Assembly (NCBI GenBank): GCA_034359265.1
Contig: CP136890.1
Coordinates: 99,287,501-99,351,500 of the forward strand
Direction: 5' to 3'
Length of the DNA stretch: 64,000 bases
From: Canna indica
Lineage: Eukaryota > Streptophyta > Magnoliopsida > Zingiberales > Cannaceae
Shown here in pieces: positions 50,401-60,708 of the stretch. A program made the translations under genes and the position numbers. How positions within the stretch are numbered: the first letter of the stretch is position 1; every line of letters starts with the position of its first letter. A model generated the notes under the pieces. That model did no database searches, had not been told where the DNA came from, and worked only from the letters and a program-made list of their open reading frames with translations.

Positions 50401-53400
50401 TTACTCATCGTTTAATGGTGCTTAGACAAAGGTAAATGTTGAACTAGCAGATGTATTTGATAAAAATGGTTATGTTAATTGTTACATTGCAACTCAGTGA
50501 AAAGTTCACCCAATTAGCTTAATAAATTATGTCAATGCAGTATAGTGGTAACTGGATTCAAAAGTAAACTTTGAACTAGCAGATGTATTTGATAAACATA
50601 ATTCTGTTGATTATTATATTGCAACTCAGTGAACAGTTTGCCCAATTAGCTTAATGAATTATGCCAAATTGCCAATGCAGTATAGTGGTAACTAGATTGA
50701 CACAAATGTATTGGCATTGTAGGACATACAATTCTTGGTAGCAAATAAAAATAGAAAAATCAAGATTCTGTGGTTCATCTCATTATTGTCCCAACTGTAT
50801 GCGAAGCATAAAATGCTACATAGCATGGTGGACCGTGAATTGTTCTCAGTATTCCTTTCAATATTTTGGCATGCCTTTTGGCTTCTATGGCAGTCTCTAC
50901 ATAACATCATTGCACAAGATACTCACTAGTGGTATACTGGTATACCTTCCATACCTACCAACTGATTAAATGGCTATTATTTCATTAGTACAATGCAATG
51001 TCAATAAACCTCGACAGGATCAGCCAGTTTGACTACGAACTGGTACACGATCCAGTCCATTCATGCCCACAAAAGGGAATGGTCGAGAACCGGCCAGAAC
51101 CATCAAAGCAGATCAAAAACTGGTCGACCTGGTCAAGCCAGGTTCAATTGAACGAGATTTTTCAGTTTTTTTTGGACAGGTCAACTCAGCGAACATGTGA
51201 TCCAACTAGATCAATGCCTGGTAAGTTGTTCAAATGGAAACATAAATTAATTACCATAAGTGCAATATTTTAATTGGAATGTATAGAATTTCTTTGAAAA
51301 CATAATTTACTTACTTAAATGATCAATAAAATTTAATTAGTTAATTTTATTTTTGTGTTGACATCTACTTTTGCATATAATACCTATATTTAAATAATAT
51401 GTATATTATTGTTCATTTTTATATAATAAAATTGATCTAATATATTTATTGACCCAGATTGATTGACTCACGAATAAGTGCCACATTAGTGCTATTATTC
51501 AAAAGTTAGTGGTAACACATGATAAGCAAAAGAAATTGTACTACCTCCATAACTTAGTAAATTTATATAAATAAATTCAAGTAACCTGAAACTGGCTGCA
51601 TTACACATAAATCTAAGTAGTCTAGAACAGTTAGTGCTAAAAGCAAAAATTTACATTGCAAGTTTGCAACCAATCCAAAAAAAATATATCGGAGCAGGAA
51701 GATGTCAATTACCTTCCCATATTTATCCCCACAAATGTTTCCAACCTGTCTCTGAACTGCAGTAGTTGAAGCCGAAGCATCCGGATGTTCCAGATTGAAC
51801 TGCTGTAACTGATATCAGAATTTGAAAATTCATACTGGCAACTGATGCGGAGTCCATGAGAAAGTAAAGCCTGCGCGATCTCTTCAGTCATTCCAACTCG
51901 GTTTACACATTCTAACAGTACGAACATCAAATCGTTAATCTGTGACAAGTATAAATTTATTTCAGGGATCCCTTGGGAAGAATCCAACCACTGTGCTTTG
52001 AAAACTTCATCAGTATCCAAACAATGATTAGAAGCAAACTCCAAAGCAGCCTGGTATTTTTGGCTTTTTATCAGAATAGCATACATTTCTAAAATGGACC
52101 TCTCGAACAGTGACATCAAACTCCAGCATGAATTATCAGTATCGTGTTTATCATATCTTCCAGAACTAACATCGCCAACTTGCTCGGTTTTATGTTCCAC
52201 ATCTGAAGTACTTGACATGCTATATGCAGATGATGAATTTTCCAAGATGAAAACAAATCCTTGGCCATGCTTGACACTTTCAACAAGAGGCATGTAAAAC
52301 TTAGGATCACACTCTGAAACTTTTGCACAGTTAAGGATATCATACATGACAATAGAGCCAGTCGTGCTTGCAAGAACAAGAATATCATCAGCCCACCAAG
52401 TGATATCAACAATGTCAAAGAAACATTTCATCATTCCAAGTGCCATATTATCTGCTTTCTCTTGGTGTTGCTTGGCAGTGCAAGAAAGAAGAGAAAGAGA
52501 ATGTTGTCCAACATCAATTTTAAAAACATCTACACGCCCCATAAAATCCAGAGTAGCTACATGTTTGCCCTGTGGTGAGATTGCCACTTTTGGATGACTA
52601 TAATCACATAAACCATCATTCTGAGATGCAAATTGTCCTCCCAATTTCTCATCACAAACTAGTAGTTCTACATCTGAATTCGCAGCCATCCCTAATATGT
52701 ATAGGGAATAGTTTCCTTGAACAAATTGAACTCATTAGTTACAAATTAGCTTTCCTCAACAATGCATCTAAAGAATTCATCATTAATGCTATCCTACATT
52801 GTACATAACAATTTTAATATAACCTTTTTAGTTTAGAGACTGAAGCATTACATAATTTCTTATTCAGATAAATACGCAATAATATACCAGAATAATCATT
52901 AGAGCTCACTGATATGCTGGAGTTGCAGACTACAGCAGCTAAAGAAAGATCCGGATGAAAACTGAAGCATGTAATCTTAGGGGGCAGACGTAGGTGACCA
53001 CTCCAAGCAGGTGACAGATTCGTGCACAAACTGAGCTCTTTAGTTATCTCAATAAAATGCATCAACCCATCTTCTGTAATAGCATGGATGCCACACCTGT
53101 CAAAAACTTCACTTCATTGAGCTCCATGTGTAAAATAAATTGGCATTCACTCTGCAATAAGCACATTCCAATACTTAAAATAGATACCAAGCATACAACT
53201 TACAAGCAAGAGCTCTTTGGGTTAATATCTTTCTGCACAAAAAGTTCAATGATAAGTGCAGATAGGTTTAACTGGCTTCTAGTTCTCCTTGCTATTTCCA
53301 TCCCATTTGATCTGATAAAATATAGGGTATTTAGATCGTCAACAATGCCAAGAACACCCAGCGGCTCCACCCAATCTCCACTTGTAAAGGTCCTTAGTCT

Positions 53401-55838
53401 ATCAATACCTGATTATACAGTGACAAGAGGATATTTTTCAGAAAAGCTAATTTCTACTTCAATATCAGTGTATTATATTTACAAAAGGGAAGATATATTA
53501 TTAAATAACATGAAGTAGTGATGCACTAAGAACAAAGCATAGATTAATTTAAGAAAGTAATCAGATTATATGGGCATCCAATCAATTCATATAGGATTCT
53601 ACATGAACAAAACACCAACTCCTGGACATGAAGGCCTTGTTTGTTTCGTCAAATGGATTTCAATCGGATAAGAGCAAAGCAGTAATCCAAACAGATAAAC
53701 TTTAAATCATATCCTGCACTTGTGTTTGTTTCAACCCTGGATTGACTCGAATAATATTATTATATTACAATTGTAATACAATATAGTATAAATGTACAAT
53801 ATTATATAAATATATAGCATATTACAATATAAATATATTAATAATTCATATTATTATTACATTATATTATATTGTAATATATTATATAGTTATAGTTATA
53901 TAAAATAGTGTATCAGAGTCCATAATATATTGTAAAATATTATATACTATTACTATCAAACCTAATGATCCCCCCCACGGGATTTGGTTATTAGGTCTTC
54001 ATAGGATATGGATGCAACCCATATCCTATCTGACGGCTAAGCAAATGACAAATAGGATGTGAGAAATCTTATCTGACTCAAATGTGGTGAAACAAACACA
54101 CCAAAAATGTTTTGCTATTCTCTATATCCATCTTTGGAGCTTACTAGTTTTGTTTATAGTGGATAGTGAAAAGAAAGATTATTGTTTTTCAAAGCAGCAT
54201 TTGCTGGTTGCTTTAAACTGCACCATGTGAATCTTTACCACAGAAACATCCAAGTGAGAAAATAGAGTTCCAAGTTACTAAAGTAAGTCCAATTAGGGCA
54301 CATAGAAACCAAAGAAATGAAAAGAGTGGAATGGATCTTACACATACAAAGCAACACCAGTACATACCATATGTATTAACTAGGCAATTGGCAAAGAATT
54401 TATACATGGGTACAGGATTACACTATTAAACCTTGCATGAAAAATGTGGCATACAATCACATGGAACCTCATAGGATCCAACACCAGCATGCTGTCCCAT
54501 GCAAGAAAAGAGCTAACCAACAGTTGCAGCTAAGTTTTCAAGGCAAGAATGTAAATCATTTCTACGTTTTGCCGCGCTGACCTCCTTGAAATAAGCTATG
54601 TCCTTATAACACGTTGGAACTAATCTAGGATAGCGAATGCTATCAAATATGTCAATGTCATAGCAATAGCCAGAAGTACCCTTTCCTGTATAGGAAACTA
54701 GTACCAAACATGACTTTGTCTAGTTTCAGCAGGCAAGGGACAGTAAAACTGATATGAGCCATCTTGGACATAGGCATAGAATTTGACTGATGAGTTGCCC
54801 TAGTTTCTATCTGATGTCTATCGTCTGTTCAGCTAAATCTGCCCTTTTTTATTATAAGCATGTTGCTGGAGAGATCTCAATAAAAACATTGAAAAACCAA
54901 GTTATAGCAACAAATATTAATGAGATCCATCACATTCTCAACATGTAAGGAAGAACATAAACAGCAAACACCTTTATAGACCAGGATAAAGGGCATCGTG
55001 CTATCAATCACATATTCTAATGGGAATGATCAGATATTAACTTTAGAAATAAGAAGCACATCAAAATAGTATCAAGAATAGAAACTAAGAGAAGCTATGG
55101 ACTTAGTCTGCCAAAGCAACTGCACTGCCATTGAAGTAGTTTATGTATACCCACATGTAAATACACCACATGGCTCCATGTAGTCATCATCCCTGTGCAA
55201 AATGGTAATTTGGTTTCCAGCAGCAACAGCCACATGCTCACCCCCATGCGAAACAAAGAGAGAGAGACTCCTCTTGAATGACCTCGGCCTTCTATACTCA
55301 TACCACCTCTCTCTGAGCCGGTTCACACCTTCGCGAATCACAGAAACATCATCACAACCAACAAAAAAAGAAGCAACATTTTTGTAATTATGCCAATTAA
55401 TTTTTTTATCTAAAACAAATATAAGAGTTCCGCAACTGAATGTGACCCGATTCGGCAACAACCAAAGAGACTATGAGTCAACATCTCTAGCAAAAGTGAA
55501 CTCATAGAAAAAACTTTGATCAGTGCATCACCAGAACCCTGACTCTAGTTTGGTGTTGGTAGCAATATCACACAAGCATACCTCGAAGTGAGAGATACGA
55601 CAGCAAGCCTCCGCTGGAACTACTGCCGACCTGAATCAAACCGAGGAAAACATCAAGGGAAAGGAGTAAACCGCCGGTAGATAACAACCAGTGCAGAAAG
55701 GGGGAAAAAACAAAGCAAATGGTAAGATACCGATAGATGAGACGAACTCGATGGGAGCTCTCCAGTCGCGTGGCGGCGGATCTCGTAGAACAGTCCTCCT
55801 CCCCTAACAACAGTCTCCTCTCTTCCTGCCTCTTCCAT
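41454..55838 (-). CDS. MIP2: MAG2-interacting protein 2 (NBAS/Sec39 homologue)
   Basis: Eleven exons, all GT/AG and in phase: 55731-55838, 55582-55630, 55155-55328, 53204-53408, 52888-53096, 51713-52715, 48870-50055, 48283-48642, 44808-46038, 44116-44381, 41454-44036 (7374 bp, 2457 residues; the Arabidopsis protein is near 2370). The N-terminal part is a beta-propeller (for example VSLFV-type strand SLSLFVSHGGEHVAVAAGNQ, then HPKVAISPQGKHVATLDFMG). The Sec39 domain covers roughly residues 580-1200 (LAEAAIALAETSKIGALNLL, FLVRWLKEIALDNHLDLCLV, RGLLKAGKFSLARNYL). An acidic tryptophan-rich patch (NNWSDEWDEGWEELVSAE) lies near the C-terminus. In plants MIP2 joins MAG2/Tip20 and MIP1/3 in the ER-associated Dsl1/NRZ tether for Golgi-to-ER vesicles. 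The exon 3/4 boundary uses a GTGGGT donor chosen to keep frame. The 46039-48282 intron carries a 167-bp triplication. Confidence 0.92.
46672..47172. repeat. Three tandem copies of a 167-bp unit in a MIP2 intron
   Basis: Units at 46672-46838, 46839-47005 and 47006-47172, each starting CATCAGGTGATGATAAG and ending CACTTTGAAGGA. I see one difference: copy 1 has GAGCGATAG where copies 2 and 3 have GAGCAATAG. Near identity implies a recent expansion, or an assembly artefact. Each unit keeps a 60-codon frame, but this only reflects the lack of stops in a repeated unit whose length is not a multiple of three. Confidence 0.93.
50431..50698. repeat. Tandem duplication of about 132 bp in a MIP2 intron
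   Basis: Two diverged copies, each with TTGAACTAGCAGATGTATTT, ATTGCAACTCAGTGAA, CCCAATTAGCTTAAT and ATGCAGTATAGTGGTAACT in that order. The second has a small insertion near CCAAATTG. It lies in the intron between exons at 51713 and 50055. No function apparent. Confidence 0.8.
50930..51280. repeat. Degenerate GGTCNA/CTGGT-rich repeat in a MIP2 intron
   Basis: Words such as ACTGGTACA, GATCCAGT, AACCGGCCAGAACC and CTGGTCGACCTGGTCAA recur, ending in AT-rich DNA. It has the same style as the other subterminal-motif repeats here, but I cannot set its ends. The 91-codon frame at 50998-51273 runs through it and is not called. Confidence 0.35.
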
Positions 55839-55887
55839 TTGTGGCTTTCTTTTTCGGGCCGCCGAAGTGATTGCAAGTAATTCTATT

Positions 55888-55896
55888 TTTATATAT
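55888..55896 (-). promoter_or_regulatory. TATA box of MIP2
   Basis: The minus strand reads TATATAAA about 50 bp upstream of the ATG at 55838, giving a leader of only about 20-30 bases if used. Confidence 0.5.
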
Positions 55897-56325
55897 AATC
55901 CGTTTTCTAGGACCGTTTTTCCATAAAAAGGGTCGGCGGCCTTGCTAAGCTCGTTGGCAGAGAGTTGGATTGCAAACCTGAGAGAGGATGGTTGATCGCC
56001 GGATAAAAGGAGAAGAGATCGGCCACCGATGAGGACTGGCGTCGGGCTTCACGCCCTCGGACAACCAATTCGCATTATATAGCTTAGTCAAGTAATCTTC
56101 GATTGTGGAATCGAGGGGAAAAGAATTTTATTTGTGTGAGATTGGGAGCGACCGTTGTTGGAAGGGACGATGACAAGGCGACTGGGCGACAGCAATCGCA
56201 TCCAATGGGCCGATATATTAAAAAGGCCCAAATTGTTACGGCCAATTGGGTTTACGTACACTCACCCGTTTACCCATTTAGCGAATGCAAGACTTGATAA
56301 GTCACCTACTCATGTCCGAGTACAA
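55897..56325. other. Upstream flank of MIP2; no gene seen
   Basis: Moderately GC near the MIP2 promoter, then spacer grading into an LTR. The small frames at 56103-56355 overlap one another and have no motif. Confidence 0.4.
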
Positions 56326-57430
56326 CTACTATGGAGCGGGTTTGGACTCAACTAGTACTTTTTGGATCCGGATTAAGCTTAGAAGCATTCATATTCGTGA
56401 ATCAAACTCAAGTCAAGCAAGATAATTTAGTCGGGGACTCCATCCAACCATACAAGAATACTTACGTCCTTATTAATTATCAGAGATTCCACAATTACGA
56501 GTTTGACATCTTCAGAATCAACTTCGACTCATTCTGAGCAATATCCCTACAAGATTATCGGCCAGCATCATCGTCAAACATCTCTCATCTTGCACTAGGG
56601 GTGTAAACGAGCCAAGCCGCTCGCGAGCTACTCGAGATCGATTCGGTAAAAACTCGAACTCGACTCGAACTTATCGAGCTCGAGCCGAGCCGAGCCGAGC
56701 CAGACATTCGAGCGAGCCGAGTTCGAGCTAACCTATACTCGGCTCGAGCGGCTCGCGAGCCTAATCGAGCCTAATATATATATTATATAATATATATATA
56801 TTATATAATATATATGTTATATATTATATATAGTCGAGCTCGAACTCGATCGAGCTCGCGAACGAGCTCTGGCTCGATTGAGCTCGCGAACGAGCTCGGC
56901 TCGTGTGACTCAATTTTTTTTCCCGAGTCGAGCCGAGCCGAGCTCGAGTAGCTTGAATGTAGCTCGAGCCGAGCTTGAGCTGACGGACCAAAGCTCGATC
57001 GAGCTCGAGCCGAGCTCGAGCTCGTTATTTTCCAAACGAGCCGAGCTCGAGCAGTGAGAAGCTCGGCTCGGCTCGGCTCGATTACACCCCTATCTTGCAC
57101 TATATATAGACACAACGATCCTCGGGTACCCTAGATTCTAAAATCTATTACTTTCACCGAAAACTCATTCTTACTTGACCGCTCGTGTGTCTTTTGTAGA
57201 CCAGGAGATGCATTGTACTTGACCAAGAGACGTGTTGGACCGTATTGTTCCGACTCCATGCAATAACATTTGGCGTCCATCGTGGGACCGAATAAATCTT
57301 ACATGTTCCGCCATGATTGGTACCCGGAGTCAGACGAACACCGCCGCACACATGCAGCACCCTAATGACGACGTTCTCCTGCTACCAGGAGACGTGCCGG
57401 ACCGCATCGCTCCGACTTCAAGTAAAAATA
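56326..57430 (+). mobile_element. Truncated Ty3/gypsy-like LTR retrotransposon, 5' LTR end and start of internal region
   Basis: After removing the nested hAT element (56596-57092), the sequence runs TTCGACTCATTCTGAGCAAT, a TATA box directly after CTTGCAC (TATATATAG at 57101-57109), then TCTAAAATCTATTACTTTCACC, all in the manner of plant gypsy LTRs. At about 57267-57287 comes ATTTGGCGTCCATCGTGGGA, a variant of the TTTGGCGCCCACCGTGGGG junction and primer-binding site seen in Tat-like gypsy elements. A short frame after it (from ATG at 57315) could be the start of gag. The LTR left end is not fixed, and pol and the 3' LTR are absent. Confidence 0.62.
56596..57092. mobile_element. hAT-like MITE, intact copy with perfect 8-bp target duplication
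   Basis: Termini are TAGGGGTGTAA at the left and TTACACCCCTA at the right, an 11-bp perfect inverted repeat followed by further pairing (ACGAGCC / GGCTCGA). Flanking 8-bp duplication TCTTGCAC at 56588-56595 and 57093-57100. The 497-bp interior is packed with GAGCTCGAGCC words and a TATATATTATATAA core, with no coding capacity. Eight-bp duplications and TAGGGGTG ends point to the hAT superfamily. It sits just before the TATA box of the surrounding LTR. Confidence 0.85.
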
Positions 57431-58032
57431 TGACTTTATAGATAATTTTATGGAGCCAGACTTTATAATAGTTGTGTCCGCATGTCACCGTGTTCTTTAA
57501 GGTTTATAATTATTCTTCCTTCCACATTTTACTCTTTCGAATTTGTTCAACCTTCTTGATGTCCTCAATTTTTTTGCAAAAATATTCATTTGCAAGTATC
57601 CAATGACAACCGCCAAAAGAGACACATCTAGGACCCTAGATTATTTAGTAAAACTTCAAACCATGGAAGGTGGTATTTAGAAATAAGTTCTTATGACCCA
57701 TTATACATATCTAAGACTTGTTTATTTTACGAAATAAATAAGGATAGAACTACGAACGGATTTTAATCCCTTTATTTGATATTTGAATTAGAATCGGAGA
57801 TAGAATTAGAATAAAAATAAAAATAATATTATATTATATCAAATATATAGTAAAATTTTATCTAATATGACTCCTCTCATTTCTTATCCCATCTCATCAC
57901 TTATTCTATCGGGTTTAGAAGTCCTTCAACATTTTGGTTTTATTTTTAATTGTTTTGAAGCATTTCATAGGCTGTGAAATATAATTTTAAATACCTAATT
58001 CACGATCTGGTAACATATATAATAGATGAGTC
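57431..58032. other. Spacer; nothing recognised except one repeat word
   Basis: AT-rich. At 57450-57471 the word TTATGGAGCCAGACTTTATA resembles the GGAGCCAGACTCCATA core of the fold-back element at 59868-60155, possibly a relic of the same family. Confidence 0.4.
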
Positions 58033-58509
58033 TAAGGCTTAATTATGTTCTTGGTCTTTCAAATTTTTTTTTTTTTTTATTTGGTCCCTTCTTTTTAAAA
58101 AATAATTGTTTAATTCTTCAAAAATTATTTTCGTTTCTGTTTGGTCCTTTTATTAATTTTTCGTTAACTTTTGATGTTAAGTGCCAATATGGAATGCTGA
58201 CATGGATTAAAGATGGACTAAACAAAAAAAAAATTAAAAAGACTAAATAGAAAGAAAAAATATTAATAACCTAAACACATATTCTAATAACCTATTATGT
58301 TTTAGATTTTTAATATATATATATTTTTCATCTAGTTTCTTAAAATATCTTTTTTTTTCATCTGGTCCCTCTTTAGTCTATGTCGATATTTCATGTTGAC
58401 ACTTAACATCAAAAGTTAACGAAAAATTAACAAAAGGGATCAAAAAAGAAATGACCAAACGAAAAAAATATAATATTTTAGAGTACCGAACATATATAAT
58501 TAAGCCTTA
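58033..58509. mobile_element. MITE with inverted ends
   Basis: Left end TAAGGCTTAATTATGTTC, right end ATAATTAAGCCTTA. Inner paired blocks include TTTGGTCC / GGGATCAAA and CGTTAACTTTTGATGTTAAG / its inverse. About 477 bp, non-coding; elements with AAGGCTTAATTA...TTTGGTCCCT are common in plants. No clear target duplication. Confidence 0.68.
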
Positions 58510-58942
58510 ATAGTAATATATGTTGCTGTTGGGATTAATTAATCAACGCATTATATATAGATTCTGGAAGGTGCATGCAATTGGTTTAGGACTCCTCATC
58601 TTGTACGTATCATAATTAAGTTAAAATAAAATTACGTTGTTACTTGTCGTGAGCAATTGTTATCTGTTTGTCAACTTTGGCCAGTACGTAGTTGAAGTTG
58701 ATATGTATGCATGATATGTATATATATATATGCACTAATATACATCAGATTTGAAGGTTTCTTCTCAGGCAATGCCTGCCGGCTGCCTCGAGTCGACACC
58801 TCGTGGAGTTCATGAGCTCCTCTCGCAATGAGCACGCGTCCCGTGTAGTGACCGCAGCTTTGTTTGGTGATGGCCTTGTCTTTCGTCATCTTCCATTCTT
58901 CCCCCATGTCGTCCTCCATCACGCAAGCTGCGTTACTTTTTC

Positions 58943-58949
58943 TATATAT
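58943..58949 (+). promoter_or_regulatory. Candidate TATA box of the vacuolar iron transporter homologue
   Basis: TATATAT, 86 bp before the ATG at 59029. If used, transcription would begin near 58975, which excludes the upstream in-frame ATGs and supports 59029 as start. Confidence 0.45.
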
Positions 58950-58986
58950 GGAGCCTCCTCTGCGTGTGCCTTCCACACTCCCCTCG

Positions 58987-59015
58987 CCTTCTTCTTCTTC
59001 TTCTTCTTCTTCTTC
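58987..59015 (+). repeat. (CTT)n microsatellite before the VIT-like start
   Basis: A CTT run of about nine units, in frame with the gene and encoding a serine run if translation started upstream. More likely leader sequence. Confidence 0.75.
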
Positions 59016-59028
59016 AGGAAGAAAGTTA

Positions 59029-59751
59029 ATGGCCTCTCACATATCCTCTCTAGTTCATGCGACGGACTCTCCAGCGCGGGATCATTCAAGACAAGGCCAA
59101 AACAAGAATGGAGTGTGTCATCACTCGATTGACATCATCTCGCCACCTGCAGCAGAAGCGGAACCCGACTCCATCGACTACTCCAGCAGAGGACAGTGGC
59201 TCCGCGCCGCCGTTCTCGGAGCCAACGACGGCCTCGTCTCCGTTGCCTCCCTCATGATAGGTGTCGGCGCCGTGAACCAGACCTCGAAGGCCATGCTCGT
59301 CTCGGGCCTCGCCGGGTTGGTCGCCGGCGCATGCAGTATGGCCATCGGTGAGTTCGTGTCGGTCTACGCCCAGTATGAGATCGAGGTGGCCCAGATGAAG
59401 AGAGATGAGGAAGGGACAGGGATCGAGATGGGCAAGGAGGTGAGGCGCAGGAGCTTGCCGAGCCCATTCAAGGCAGCGGCGGCGTCGGCCGTGGCTTTCG
59501 CGGTCGGAGCTCTTCTGCCTCTGCTCGCCGGCGGATTCGTGAAGGCTTTGGGGGTCAGGATTGCCGTGGTCTGCGCGGTGACAAGCATGGGCTTGGCTGG
59601 ATTCGGGGCCGTCGGTGCACTGTTGGGCGGGGCGAGCATTCGCAAGTCATCTGTCAGAGTGTTGCTCGGAGGTTGGATGGCAATGGCCGGGTGCTACGGC
59701 GTGCTCAGGCTCTTTGGATTGGCTTTTGGAGCAGAGCCTGAGACCGCCTAA
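59029..59751 (+). CDS. Vacuolar iron transporter homologue (VTL, nodulin-21-like)
   Basis: An intronless 240-residue protein of the VIT/Ccc1 family. The N-terminal 50 residues are hydrophilic. Then comes the conserved start of the transporter, RAAVLGANDGLVSVASLMIG, a second helix with ACSMAIGEFVSVYAQYE, a short loop of charged residues (QMKRDEEGTGIEMGKE), and three more helices (AVAFAVGALLPLLAGGF, VRIAVVCAVTSMGLAGFGAV, LLGGWMAMAGCYGVLRLF). The short loop in place of the long metal-binding domain of VIT1 marks it as VTL subtype, thought to move iron or manganese into the vacuole. The frame is open upstream to an ATG at 58864, but that extension has no family similarity and includes a serine run from the CTT repeat, so I start at 59029. 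GC-rich, unlike its flanks. Confidence 0.9.
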   Translation: MASHISSLVHATDSPARDHSRQGQNKNGVCHHSIDIISPPAAEAEPDSIDYSSRGQWLRAAVLGANDGLVSVASLMIGVGAVNQTSKAMLVSGLAGLVAGACSMAIGEFVSVYAQYEIEVAQMKRDEEGTGIEMGKEVRRRSLPSPFKAAAASAVAFAVGALLPLLAGGFVKALGVRIAVVCAVTSMGLAGFGAVGALLGGASIRKSSVRVLLGGWMAMAGCYGVLRLFGLAFGAEPETA

Positions 59752-59867
59752 TAAGGAAAATATGCTGGCTCCATATAAATTCTACAGTGGAGCTTGGCGC
59801 ACGAGGGAACCTAATATTTTTAATATTAAATTTTAAATCATTAATATTAAATCTAAAATAAAAATAT
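59752..59867. other. Flank with outer repeat words of the fold-back/matK structure
   Basis: Contains GGCTCCATATAAATTCTACAG and GAGCTTGGCGCACGAGGGAACC, similar to the inverted word beyond the matK fragment (reverse complement of 60697-60750: TTCTATGGTGCCAAGCTC, then CGAGTGAACC). Confidence 0.4.
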
Positions 59868-60155
59868 TAGGTTCACTCGTTTACAATATAGATTCATTCT
59901 TGCTCTAGGTTCAATCTGAATTATACTAGATTCAATTTTAATAAAACTAGGTTCATTCTTATAAGAGGCTCCATAGAAATTATTATGGAGTCTGGCTCCA
60001 TAGAAGTTGCACTCGCCTAATTAAGTCAATTTTTCTATGGAGCCAGACTCCATAGTAATTTATACGGAGCCTCACATAAGAATGAACATAATTTTATTAA
60101 AATTGAACTTATACCTAGAATAAGAATGAACATGTGTTACAAACGAGTGAACCTA
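59868..60155. mobile_element. Fold-back element with 27-bp loop
   Basis: Left arm 59868-60005 begins TAGGTTCACTCGTTT and ends GAGTCTGGCTCCATAGAA; the right arm 60033-60155 begins TTCTATGGAGCCAGACTCCA and ends AAACGAGTGAACCTA. The arms pair nearly throughout (CATTCTTAT, TTCAATTTTAATAAAA) around a loop of 27 bp. Non-coding. Related words flank the neighbouring matK fragment. Confidence 0.8.
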
Positions 60156-60189
60156 GCATTTTCACTTTAGGTTCAATATTAAAAATGCT

Positions 60190-60708
60190 AGGTATGAAGG
60201 AACCGCAATAAATGCAAAGAGGGAACATTCCGGATACAGGATTGAAGGGTTTGGACCAAGATTTTCATATGAACAGGATAGGGTATTAGTATATCAGACA
60301 AATAATTTAAATGCGATAATTTATCCTCTAAAAAGGAAAATATTGAATGAATAGATTGGACATTGTAAGATTTTGGTATTTCTTTTTCTTCAAGGGAAGA
60401 TATTAATTGCAGCGAGAATGGAACTTCCACATGACTGCAAAACCTTTTGATATCATCTGAGAAAAAAAAATAAGAAAAAAAATAATTGTTGTGCCCAACG
60501 AATCGATTTTGGTAAGAATCATTAACCGAAAAAGTAAACAAATTTTGTTGATACATTCGAATAATTAAACGTTTCATAAGTACTGAACTAGATTTATTGT
60601 CGTAACCCAGGTCTTGCTCATAAAAAATCGGAGTAATGATAGGTTCACTCGTATTGTCGTAACCAAGGTCTTGCTCATAAAAAATCGGAGTAATGATAGG
60701 TTCACTCG
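60190..60708 (-). pseudogene. matK: Nuclear copy of plastid matK (fragment)
   Basis: On the minus strand the main frame reads [12 protein letters not shown], then [35 protein letters not shown] and [20 protein letters not shown], which is the N-terminal domain of chloroplast maturase K, about codons 50-180. Upstream in another reading register, [10 protein letters not shown] joins to it, as in plastid matK. The reading is broken: codons are lost around [10 protein letters not shown], the frame ends after LLRFLHT, and neither the start nor the reverse-transcriptase-like and X domains are present. It is a nuclear plastid DNA insertion and is not functional. Part of it (60595-60708) is duplicated. 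Confidence 0.85.
60595..60708. repeat. 57-bp tandem duplication at the matK fragment end
   Basis: Two copies, 60595-60651 and 60652-60708, each with TATTGTCGTAACC, AGGTCTTGCTCATAAAAAAT and GGAGTAATGATAGGTTCACT. They differ at one base (ACCCAGG against ACCAAGG). The unit includes both matK sequence and the AGGTTCACTCG word found at the ends of the adjacent fold-back element. Confidence 0.9.

Noticed and set aside
56801..57115. 104-codon Ser/Ala/Arg-rich minus-strand frame
   Set aside because: Product of the GAGCTCGAG word array of the hAT MITE.
58864..59028. N-terminal extension of the VTL protein
   Set aside because: No family similarity, contains a serine run from the CTT microsatellite, and a TATA box lies inside it.
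60188..60577. Functional matK gene
   Set aside because: Only about 130 codons of one domain remain, with lost codons and no start or C-terminal domains; it is in nuclear context.
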